Shown here: piece after piece, positions 1-5,129 of the stretch
Numbering within the stretch: position 1 is the first letter of the stretch
Layout of the letters: each line of letters starts with the position of its first letter
Origin: Caldilineaceae bacterium
GTDB lineage: Bacteria; Chloroflexota; Anaerolineae; Caldilineales; Caldilineaceae
Assembly (NCBI GenBank): GCA_015494005.1
Contig: WGCB01000510.1
Span: forward strand, 1-5,129
Direction of reading: 5' to 3'
Length of the DNA: 5,129 bases
Translations under genes and position numbers: made by a program
The notes under the pieces: model-generated
What the model was told of the DNA's origin: nothing
What the model saw: the letters and a program-made list of their open reading frames with translations, nothing else
The model's database searches: none

Positions 1-1184
1 ACGTCCAGCTCGTAGCGGCGCACGATGTCCAACCCCACGGCCACCAGGAGCATCAGGGCGGCCAGGCCAGCGAAGATCCAGGCCAGGACATCGGAGAAGC
101 TCAGGCCGGTCTGGGCCTCCTGGGCCGCCGGGCTGGTGGACGCCATGGCCGGGGCATTGCCCAGAGCCAGAGGCGTGCGGCTGGTCTCGGTCAGCGCGTA
201 GACCGCACCGGTCTGCCCAGGCACAGGCAGGAGCTCCACGATGGCCGACTCCGGCGCATCCGCCAGTTTGGTCCACTGGGTGGCCCCGTCCTGGCTCATG
301 TAGACGCCCAGCAAGGTCTGGTGGACCACGGTGCTGCCGAGAAGGTAGCTGGTGGCCGCGTAGAGCACCTGGGGCTGGGCTGGATCCACGGCCAGGGCGT
401 CCACGTGCAGACGGGTGCCCGGGGTCAGCCCCAGGCCGGTGTTAACCGCCTGCCAGGCAAGTCCATCCTGGCTGGCGAAGAGGCCGCTGTTGGCCGTCCC
501 CACGTAGACCGTGGGCGGGGTGGTGTCGGCGATGGCCAGGGCCGTGGCCACGTCGGGCAGCTCGTCCACCGTCTCCCAGACCAGGCCGAACTCCTGGGCC
601 CGGTAGAGGTTCCATTGGGTGCGCACGAAGGCCAGGCCAGCGCCGCTGTTGTCCGCGGCCAGCTGCAGGACCGGCTCGTCCAGGAGCAGGTGGCCGGCGG
701 CGATGAGGCTAGTGCCCACGTCCCGCAGGCGATGCACGCCGTCCGTGTCCGTGCCCACGTAGACGAGGCGGTTGGCGCTGTCCACGGCCAGGTCCGTCAC
801 CGCGCCGATGGCCTCGGTCTCCAGGGAGATGCGCATCCAGTTGCGGCCGGCGTCCCGGGAGACGTAGATGGCCAGCTCGTTGGCCGCGCCGATGTAGACG
901 GTCCCAGGTCGCTCCCGGTCCAGGGCCACCGCGTTGACGATCACGCCGTCCGGGGTGTCCACTCGCTGCCACTGGGTGGGCCCGCCGGCGTAGAGAAGCC
1001 CGGCGTCCACCGCGTAGCTGAGGCCACCCGTCACCGGGGCCGGGGCGTAGTCCCGCACGTTCTCCAGGCCCGGGACCGCCTGGGGATGGGTGTTGGTGGG
1101 CCCCAGGGCGCCCACCGCACTGACGAAGACGGCGCCCACCAGGACCAGGGTGATTGCGGCTGCTAGGACTCGACGTGCCAACAT
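1..1184 (-). CDS. Exported Asp-box (BNR/YCF48-like) beta-propeller protein with C-terminal membrane anchor, partial (3' end missing)
   Basis: The frame reads 394 codons from ATG at 1184 to the left window edge without a stop, so the C-terminus is missing. Residues 1-26 form a signal peptide (two Arg at 4-5, then a long hydrophobic run). Three Asp-box-like motifs follow, each after a hydrophobic beta-strand pattern: SRDAGRNW at 109-116, SQDGLAW at 238-244 and SQDGATQW at 297-304. Phrases such as TVYIGAAN, LVYVGTDTDG and TVYVGTANSG recur at blade spacing. Together these indicate a sialidase-like or YCF48-like propeller. Residues 367-388 form a membrane helix followed by RRYELD, so the propeller should lie outside the cell with a cytoplasmic tail. 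The start is supported by GGAG seven bases upstream (1192-1195). The upstream frame is open to a TAA at 1431-1433 but has no ATG, GTG or TTG. Asp boxes are structural, so sialidase activity cannot be claimed; binding or assembly is equally likely. Confidence 0.82.
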   Translation of the reverse strand, partial: MLARRVLAAAITLVLVGAVFVSAVGALGPTNTHPQAVPGLENVRDYAPAPVTGGLSYAVDAGLLYAGGPTQWQRVDTPDGVIVNAVALDRERPGTVYIGAANELAIYVSRDAGRNWMRISLETEAIGAVTDLAVDSANRLVYVGTDTDGVHRLRDVGTSLIAAGHLLLDEPVLQLAADNSGAGLAFVRTQWNLYRAQEFGLVWETVDELPDVATALAIADTTPPTVYVGTANSGLFASQDGLAWQAVNTGLGLTPGTRLHVDALAVDPAQPQVLYAATSYLLGSTVVHQTLLGVYMSQDGATQWTKLADAPESAIVELLPVPGQTGAVYALTETSRTPLALGNAPAMASTSPAAQEAQTGLSFSDVLAWIFAGLAALMLLVAVGLDIVRRYELD

Positions 1185-1217
1185 GTCACTGCTCCGAAAC
1201 TGGGTCGTGGTCGATCC

Positions 1218-1233
1218 GGCTCTGGGAAGAGCC
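1218..1233. repeat. Small inverted repeat in the leader of the propeller gene
   Basis: GGCTCT, a four-base loop (GGGA on the plus strand, TCCC on the minus) and AGAGCC form a perfect 6-bp stem. It lies 34 bases upstream of the propeller start codon, so it would be in the 5' leader of that mRNA. No T-run follows on either strand, which argues against a terminator. It could be an operator or leader structure, or simply chance. Confidence 0.35.
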
Positions 1234-1357
1234 AGGGATGAGAACAGAAAAAGAGAAGGCCATTCGCAACGAACAAGCCATTCACTTCCAAAGTGTAGTT
1301 CAGATGAACCGCGTTGTTTGGACAGCAGTCGGAAGGAAGTCGGACTGTTTCCCGACG

Positions 1358-1378
1358 CTGGACGAGGGGAGCGTCCAG
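1358..1378. repeat. Inverted repeat, 7-bp stem
   Basis: CTGGACG at 1358-1364 pairs perfectly with CGTCCAG at 1372-1378 around a seven-base loop. A competing pairing of GACGCT (1354-1359) with AGCGTC (1370-1375) overlaps it. Neither strand shows a following T-run. It sits 35 bases downstream of the candidate -10 at 1413-1418, within the presumed leader of the propeller mRNA. The role is unknown. Confidence 0.4.
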
Positions 1379-1412
1379 TTATCCCTGCTACAAAACAGTC
1401 TACCCGATTCCG

Positions 1413-1441
1413 ATGAAAATGATATCCGAATTATCTGTCAA
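1413..1441 (-). promoter_or_regulatory. Candidate sigma-70-type promoter for the propeller gene
   Basis: On the minus strand a perfect TTGACA (1441-1436) is followed after 17 bases by TTTCAT (1418-1413), which matches four of six -10 positions. It is in the most AT-rich part of the gap and points at the propeller gene. The leader would be about 220 bases long and contain both hairpins noted above. The perfect -35 and ideal spacing are in favour; the weak -10 and long leader are against. Confidence 0.35.
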
Positions 1442-1676
1442 TTACATTAAAATTTCGGGGCAAAATCTGGGCCAGATGGCCTGCAATTCTCGCGGAGCTT
1501 CTGTATTTTAAACGCCAAAACCCGGAGAATGTTCCAAGCATTTCCCCCGACTTCTCCACCCATCTCCATTCTACACGAAAACCGGATCCCGCCCCGTGAG
1601 GAGGACTACGCGATCCGAGGCGAGATCCGGGAAAAGCGGCCGAGCTTCCAGCGGTGACAGGCCGGGCAGGGGCCGA

Positions 1677-3002
1677 TCAGCGACGGGCCGTGGGCAGGTA
1701 GGTGCGCCAGCTCTGGGACGAGCCGCCCACCGGCTCCGTCAGCCCCAGGAAAGCCGGGCTGTAGTCGGGAAAGACCTGGTCCAGGGCCGGGTTGGCCAGC
1801 CGGTTCTGCACCACCTCGGCCAGCACGTCCCGGAAGTCGGTGGTCACGGCCAGGTCGCCCCGATCCAGCTGCTCCTCGGCCAGGGTGGGCCACGCTCCGT
1901 AGACCTTGCCCCCGCGGAAGCCGCCCCCCACCAGGAACATGCAGCCGCCGTGGCCATGATCCGTGCCCCGGCTGCCGTTCTCCGCCACCCGGCGGCCGAA
2001 CTCGCTCATGGTCACCACGCTGATGCGCCCCATCTCCTCCTGCATGTCCGTGTAGAAGGCGCCCAGGGCCGCGCCCAGCCCCTCCAGCAGGCCGGCCATG
2101 CGCCCGTCGTCGTACTCGCCCATGGACTCGTGGGTGTCCCAACCGCCCGCATCCACGCAGGCCACCTCCAGCCCCACGTCCGCGCGGATGAGCTGGGCCA
2201 CCTGGCGCAGGGCCAGGCCGAACTCGTCCTCCGGGTAGACCGCGCCGTGCTGGGGCTCGTAGCTCAGGGGATCCGCGGCCTCCAGCAGGGCCATGGCCGC
2301 GAAGGTCTGGTCCGCCTGCTGGATCAGCATGGAGTCGGCCCCGGTGTCCGGCGCGTAGAGCTGCTGGAGCGCGGCCTGGACCTGGGTGATCTCGTCCTCC
2401 CGGCCCCGGAGGTGGAAGTCGGCGATGCTGCGCAGGGCCAGGGCTGGCACCGGCCCGCGCAGGCTGGCCTGGAGCATGGCGCCCATGCCCACCGCCCGGA
2501 AGGGGGAGTCGTTCTGGCTGGCCACCGTTTCCAGATGCCGGGCCAGCCAGCCGGTCTGGACCTGTTTCTGGCCTGGGGTGCCCCGCTCCATGTAGTCCAT
2601 GGCGTCGAAGTGGCTGCGGGTGGGATCCGGGCTGCCCACCGCGTGGACGATGGCCAGGTCCCCCTCCTGCCAGATCTCCAGCAGCGGGGCCAGGTGGGGG
2701 TGGAGGCCGAACTGGCCGTCCAGGTCCAGGACCGCGCCGTCCGGGACCCGGATGGTGGGGCGGCGATCGTGGTAACCGGCCTCGTTGTAGGGGATCACCG
2801 CGCTCAGGCTGTCCATGCCTCCCCGCAGGAAGACGCAGATGAGGATGTCCCCTGGACTGCTCTTCTCCGGGTCGGCGAAGGCCATACGGGGCATCCAGGC
2901 CGGCAGGGAGAGACCGGCCAGGCTCAGGATCCCGGCCCGGCGCAGGAAGGAGCGGCGTGTCAGAGGGGTGGAGAAGGGGCTGGAAAGGGTGTTGGTGACC
3001 AT
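1677..3002 (-). CDS. DUF1501 family protein with Tat signal peptide
   Basis: Complete at 441 residues, a usual length for DUF1501 (PF07394), a family related to the alkaline phosphatase/sulfatase fold; its biochemical activity is not established. The Tat signal is TRRSFLRR at 15-22, then a hydrophobic stretch and a likely cleavage site after AFA (43). Family motifs occur in order: VFLRGGMDSLS (57-67, with Asp64), GLHPHL (99-104), SHFDAMDYMERG (130-141), DAGGWDTH (284-291), SEFGRR (333-338) and GTDHGHGG (346-353). The Asp and His residues of GGWDTH and GTDHGHG are candidate metal ligands by analogy with the phosphatase fold. ATG at 3002 is chosen because GGAGG lies six bases upstream and the Tat signal then begins properly; a longer frame to TTG at 3071 would read through that site and a tandem repeat. 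The gene lies 100 bases after the DUF1800 gene, probably in one transcript. The protein should act outside the cytoplasm after folding inside. Confidence 0.95.
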   Translation of the reverse strand: MVTNTLSSPFSTPLTRRSFLRRAGILSLAGLSLPAWMPRMAFADPEKSSPGDILICVFLRGGMDSLSAVIPYNEAGYHDRRPTIRVPDGAVLDLDGQFGLHPHLAPLLEIWQEGDLAIVHAVGSPDPTRSHFDAMDYMERGTPGQKQVQTGWLARHLETVASQNDSPFRAVGMGAMLQASLRGPVPALALRSIADFHLRGREDEITQVQAALQQLYAPDTGADSMLIQQADQTFAAMALLEAADPLSYEPQHGAVYPEDEFGLALRQVAQLIRADVGLEVACVDAGGWDTHESMGEYDDGRMAGLLEGLGAALGAFYTDMQEEMGRISVVTMSEFGRRVAENGSRGTDHGHGGCMFLVGGGFRGGKVYGAWPTLAEEQLDRGDLAVTTDFRDVLAEVVQNRLANPALDQVFPDYSPAFLGLTEPVGGSSQSWRTYLPTARR

Positions 3003-3008
3003 GGGAAA

Positions 3009-3013
3009 CCTCC
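3009..3013 (-). promoter_or_regulatory. Shine-Dalgarno site that fixes the DUF1501 start
   Basis: GGAGG on the minus strand lies six bases before ATG at 3002. The reading frame is open further upstream to TTG at 3071, but no comparable site precedes that TTG. This site and the position of the Tat motif support the shorter protein. Confidence 0.8.
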
Positions 3014-3026
3014 GGAACGGAACGGC

Positions 3027-3056
3027 CGAGAGTGCATGAAACGAGAGTGCATGAAA
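3027..3056. repeat. Perfect 15-base tandem duplication in the DUF1800-DUF1501 spacer
   Basis: CGAGAGTGCATGAAA occurs twice in direct succession (3027-3041 and 3042-3056) without a mismatch. It lies in the 100-base spacer, ending 14 bases from the Shine-Dalgarno site of the DUF1501 gene. It is outside the chosen coding region, though its 15-base unit would add five residues in frame if the TTG start at 3071 were used. It looks like a recent slippage duplication; a paired binding site is the alternative. Confidence 0.9.
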
Positions 3057-3102
3057 AAGAGCGAACGACAAGCGGCAGGCTTGAAACGACGGCGGTGGGC
3101 GG

Positions 3103-4653
3103 CTACCGGTACTGGAAGTAGACGGAGTTCAGGAGCAGGGCCACCAGCTGGGGCAGCTTGTAGCCGAGGACCCGCCGAGGCACCGGCTCGTCCTCGGCCA
3201 GCTCCAGGTAGGCCAGGAGCACGGCCCGGTCGTCCGGATCCAGGGGCTGGAAGAGAAGGCGCTGGGCCAGGCCGTCCACCAGCTCCCCGGCGTTGGCGAA
3301 GGCATCCGGAAGCAGGGCCTCCAGGTCCACGCTGGAGCCATCCCGCCGGGCGGCAACCAGGGCCTGCATCAGGTTCCAGCGGGCCAGGAGGCCGCCGGTG
3401 CTCAGCCAGGTCCCGGCTACGTCAGGGTAACCGTTGGGGGCGTGCCATCCGAAGAGGGGCTGGCCCATCTGCTCGAGCTGCAGGCGCAGGAAGCGGGCGG
3501 CCCGCGTCCGATTCCCTGCCCCGATCTGGATGTTCAGGACCCGCAGGGCCCCGGCCAGGAGCTCGAAGGGGCGGCGGAACTTCTGGCCGGCGCTGGCCCA
3601 GAAGGCATCGCTCTGGAAGATGTGGCGCAGCACGGGCACGATGGCCGTGTCGTTGTCCAGGTAGACCTGGGCGGCGCTGGCCACCAGATCCTCGGGCGGC
3701 TGGTCGCTGACGAACCGCACGCAGAGCTTCCGGGCCAGGAAGCGGGCCGTGCTGGGATGGTGGGCCAGGTAGTCCAGCAGGGATTCTCCGTCACGGATGG
3801 CCTCTCGGCCCCGGTGGCCAGGCGTCTCCCACCCCATCACCTGCAGGGGGCCGGTGTAGTGCTGCCGAGGGCGGAACTGGAACGTCCCAGTGCGGCGGGC
3901 GAAGGTCCAGCCGGTGAGGCTGAGGGCGGCGGGACGGATGTCCGACTCCTGGTAGCCGCCGTCCACGCCCACCGTGTGGAGCTCCAGGAGCTCCCGGGCG
4001 TAGTTCTCGTTGGGGTCGGTGCCCCGGCTCAGGTAGTTGTCCAGGTAGAAGAGCATGGCCGGGCTCTTGGCCGAGGCCAGGAGCAGGTCCGCGAAACGGC
4101 CCAGGGCATGGGCCCGGATCACCTCTCGGTCATCGACGGTCTTCAGGTGGCGGACCATGCCGTCGCCGATGTAGATGTTGAAGTGGTTGGTCCAGAAATC
4201 TACCATCACCTCGAAGAGCTGGCGCTGGCTGTGGACGGCCCGCAGCAGGGTGGCCATGCTCAGCTCTCCCACCACCACACCGCCCTTCTTCCGATAGTTG
4301 GCCAGGATCTCCGCGTTGGAGAGGTGCAGGGTCTGGAAGTCGGCCAGCAGATCCTCCACCAGGCTGTCGTCCAGCTCCTCCGGGTGGAGCTGCTCCTCCA
4401 GGAAGGCGTCCACGCCCACTTCCTGGATGTGGGCCATGAGGGCTGGCGCGGGGCCGTAGGTCAGACGGCGGGCCGCGTGGAGGGCCCGGTCGTCGGGGTT
4501 CGCAGGGCGGCGCTGGGCGATCCTTCCCTGGGCCGTCACTGGCCCGGCGGTGCTGGCGGAACAGGAGGCCAGGGGCCCCAGAGGCGCCAGGGCGGTCAAA
4601 GCGCCACAGCCGGCGGTGCAGAGGAAGCGGCGGCGAGAAAGCGTCACGGACAT
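3103..4653 (-). CDS. DUF1800 family protein, predicted Tat-exported lipoprotein
   Basis: Complete at 516 residues, typical for DUF1800 (PF08811), a family of exported bacterial proteins without an agreed activity. The N-terminus has a Tat motif SRRRFL (6-11), a hydrophobic stretch and a lipobox LASC (28-31), so Cys31 is the predicted lipid anchor. Family landmarks follow: ARRLTYGP (61-68), DFWTNHFNI (152-160), NENYARELLELHTVG (215-229), LTGWT (246-250), HHPSTARFLARKLC (298-311), KFRRPFELL (358-366), PLFGWHAPNGYP (399-410) and a C-terminal LLLNSVYFQYR that matches the usual family ending. ATG at 4653 is preceded by GGAGGT with a five-base spacer (4659-4664). It is the first gene of a probable two-gene unit with DUF1501; the two families commonly occur as such pairs, which suggests that they work together. 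No clear terminator separates them. The role at the cell surface is inferred, not shown. Confidence 0.95.
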   Translation of the reverse strand: MSVTLSRRRFLCTAGCGALTALAPLGPLASCSASTAGPVTAQGRIAQRRPANPDDRALHAARRLTYGPAPALMAHIQEVGVDAFLEEQLHPEELDDSLVEDLLADFQTLHLSNAEILANYRKKGGVVVGELSMATLLRAVHSQRQLFEVMVDFWTNHFNIYIGDGMVRHLKTVDDREVIRAHALGRFADLLLASAKSPAMLFYLDNYLSRGTDPNENYARELLELHTVGVDGGYQESDIRPAALSLTGWTFARRTGTFQFRPRQHYTGPLQVMGWETPGHRGREAIRDGESLLDYLAHHPSTARFLARKLCVRFVSDQPPEDLVASAAQVYLDNDTAIVPVLRHIFQSDAFWASAGQKFRRPFELLAGALRVLNIQIGAGNRTRAARFLRLQLEQMGQPLFGWHAPNGYPDVAGTWLSTGGLLARWNLMQALVAARRDGSSVDLEALLPDAFANAGELVDGLAQRLLFQPLDPDDRAVLLAYLELAEDEPVPRRVLGYKLPQLVALLLNSVYFQYR

Positions 4654-4750
4654 GGTCCACCTCCAGGTGACTACAGGGTTCCAGGGCAGAAGGGCGAAAT
4701 GGGCTCGGATGCGTCGGGATTTTCCGATCCATGGCCAGTCTGCACCCCAT

Positions 4751-4790
4751 GTGTAACCCTGGTTTTTTGCGCGTGTAAGAGCTTTGTAAA
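4751..4790. repeat. Three TGTAA direct repeats at 22- and 11-base spacing
   Basis: TGTAA occurs at 4752-4756, 4774-4778 and 4785-4789; the first two are GTGTAA. The start-to-start distances are 22 and 11 bases, about two turns and one turn of the helix, so all copies face the same side of the DNA. The cluster lies about 20 bases upstream of the plus-strand promoter candidate. It could be a binding array for a regulator, but the unit is short and chance is possible. Confidence 0.3.
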
Positions 4791-4809
4791 AACCGCCAAG
4801 TCAGGTTGC

Positions 4810-4838
4810 TTGCGTCTGGTATGGCCCTGTGCTATCAT
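4810..4838 (+). promoter_or_regulatory. Candidate extended -10 promoter for the right-hand lipoprotein gene
   Basis: TATCAT at 4833-4838 matches five of six -10 positions and is preceded by TGC at 4830-4832, giving the extended -10 form TGn-TATCAT. A weak -35 element, TTGCGT (4810-4815), sits 17 bases upstream. Transcription would start near 4845 and give a leader of about 155 bases that carries the hairpin at 4861-4905. Confidence 0.45.
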
Positions 4839-4860
4839 GCGCCTAGCCGGTGATGTAGAG

Positions 4861-4905
4861 CATCTTTTCCTGGAAATTTCGGCCAACGTCGGTCGGGAAA
4901 AGATG
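4861..4905 (+). repeat. Long leader hairpin, perfect 10-bp stem
   Basis: CATCTTTTCC (4861-4870) pairs perfectly with GGAAAAGATG (4896-4905) around a 25-base loop. The loop can form a smaller stem between GGCC and GGTC. CATC at 4861-4864 could instead pair with GATG at 4852-4855, giving a mutually exclusive structure. It lies in the presumed 5' leader of the lipoprotein mRNA, about 100 bases before its start codon. No T-run follows, so it is not a standard terminator. It matches no riboswitch class that I recognise. Confidence 0.6.
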
Positions 4906-5002
4906 GCGCCTCTGGAACACGGAACCCAGCACGGCCCCCGTGAATTTCCCGTCTCCAATCCCCAGATCCCGGCCATCCAACCACCCAAAGGAGAGACGGT
5001 TC

Positions 5003-5129
5003 ATGCGCAAGACGGTTCGCTTTCTCTGGACGATGAGCGCGCTGCTCCTGGTGCTGATCCTGGCCGCGGCCTGCACCCGAGATCGCTCCACCCCCGAGCC
5101 CACGGACACCCCGGCGGCGGTGGGGGAGC
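5003..5129 (+). CDS. Putative lipoprotein, N-terminal fragment (3' end missing)
   Basis: ATG at 5003 opens a frame that runs 42 codons to the window edge with no stop. AAAGGAG at 4987-4993, nine bases upstream, is a strong ribosome binding site. The N-terminus has basic residues (Arg2, Lys3, Arg6), a hydrophobic core at about 8-20 and AAAC at 21-24, a slightly relaxed lipobox with Cys24 as the predicted lipid anchor. STPEPTDTP (29-37) follows, a Thr/Pro/Glu linker typical of surface lipoproteins, for example substrate-binding proteins in Chloroflexota. The mature domain lies outside the window, so the function cannot be given. It is transcribed away from the DUF1800 gene and appears to have its own promoter and leader. 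Confidence 0.78.
   Translation, partial: MRKTVRFLWTMSALLLVLILAAACTRDRSTPEPTDTPAAVGE

Larger units (their letters stand above)
1185..1676. other. AT-richer intergenic region without a supported gene
   Basis: This stretch of about 490 bases lies between the DUF1501 stop codon and the propeller gene start. Its composition is clearly more AT-rich than the flanking genes, especially at about 1380-1520. I see no convincing coding frame: the open frames on the plus strand lack family features and Shine-Dalgarno sites. It contains a candidate minus-strand promoter for the propeller gene and two small perfect hairpins, annotated separately. No hairpin followed by a T-run, as expected for a rho-independent terminator of the DUF1501 gene, was found just below 1677. 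Termination of that transcript may be factor-dependent, or it may read through. Confidence 0.6.
4654..5002. other. Divergent intergenic region between the DUF1800 and lipoprotein genes
   Basis: About 350 bases separate two genes that point away from each other. The right half holds a plus-strand promoter candidate and a leader hairpin, listed separately. A smaller hairpin, CACGG-CCC-CCGTG, lies at 4930-4942. The left half holds three TGTAA repeats and a T-run at 4763-4768. I searched the minus strand for a DUF1800 promoter and found no hexamer pair good enough to report. No coding frame here is supported. Confidence 0.7.

Noticed and set aside
321..1166. Plus-strand open frame of 281 codons
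   Set aside because: It is the antisense of the propeller gene, whose frame has a signal peptide, Asp boxes and a membrane helix. The product of this frame is low in complexity and has no recognisable feature.
1524..1557. GGAGAA/TTCTCC inverted repeat followed by GGGTTTTGG on the minus strand, as a terminator for DUF1501
   Set aside because: The stem is only six pairs with a 22-base loop, the T-run is four bases and displaced, and it lies over 100 bases past the stop codon.
1582..1630. CCGGATC/GATCCGG inverted repeat with a 35-base loop
   Set aside because: A seven-base GC-rich match at this distance is expected by chance, and nothing around it suggests a terminal repeat or attachment site.
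3003..3071. N-terminal extension of DUF1501 to TTG at 3071
   Set aside because: The extension would encode the tandem repeat and the Shine-Dalgarno site, and would bury the Tat motif about 38 residues from the N-terminus. ATG at 3002 fits better.
1596..3710. Plus-strand open frame of 704 codons starting with GTG and spanning the antisense of DUF1501 and part of DUF1800
   Set aside because: It lies opposite two genes with clear family motifs, its product is rich in Arg, Gly, Ala, Pro and His without recognisable domains, and it has no supporting domain or export signal. High GC at third positions easily produces such antisense frames.
4130..4750. Minus-strand open frame of 206 codons overlapping the start of the DUF1800 gene
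   Set aside because: It is in another frame of the DUF1800 gene, with no family motif and a Pro/Arg/Gly-rich product typical of a shifted frame.
4671..5109. Two minus-strand frames (4671-4988 and 4843-5109) across the divergent region
   Set aside because: They cover the promoter candidate, the leader hairpin and the start of the lipoprotein gene, and show no domain or convincing ribosome binding site.

Overview
This is a GC-rich window with the character of bacterial chromosome. It holds four protein genes, two complete and two cut by the window edges. All four products carry an export signal, so the region is devoted to proteins that act outside the cytoplasm. The host is probably a member of the Chloroflexota (Caldilineae/Anaerolineae type). 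That is an inference from high GC, strong Shine-Dalgarno sites, a lipoprotein with a Thr/Pro/Glu linker right after its cysteine, and a propeller protein with Asp-box repeats. No marker gene in the window settles it.

Layout. Bases 1-1184 (minus) hold the N-terminal 394 residues of an exported Asp-box/YCF48-like beta-propeller protein with a signal peptide and a C-terminal membrane segment; its end lies beyond base 1. Bases 1185-1676 are a relatively AT-rich gap without a supported gene. It holds a candidate minus-strand promoter (TTGACA-17-TTTCAT) and small hairpins. Bases 1677-3002 (minus) encode a complete DUF1501 protein with a Tat signal. After a 100-base spacer containing a perfect 15-base tandem duplication, bases 3103-4653 (minus) encode a complete DUF1800 protein whose N-terminus is a Tat signal ending in a lipobox. 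Bases 4654-5002 are a divergent intergenic region with an extended -10 promoter candidate facing right and a 10-bp leader hairpin. At 5003 a plus-strand lipoprotein gene begins and runs off the right edge.

How the genes fit together. DUF1800 is upstream and DUF1501 downstream in one likely transcription unit. The two families are often found side by side and both use the Tat route, which exports folded, often cofactor-bearing proteins. DUF1501 is related to the alkaline phosphatase/sulfatase fold and keeps conserved Asp/His residues. DUF1800 has no settled activity. A reasonable picture, by inference only, is a membrane-tethered DUF1800 lipoprotein working with an exported DUF1501 protein at the cell surface. 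The membrane-anchored propeller and the divergent lipoprotein are possible partners, but only their proximity suggests it. The pairing itself is known from many genomes, so no clearly new system is demonstrated here. The less ordinary parts are the small-scale features: the tandem repeat in the spacer, the leader hairpin and the helically phased TGTAA repeats.
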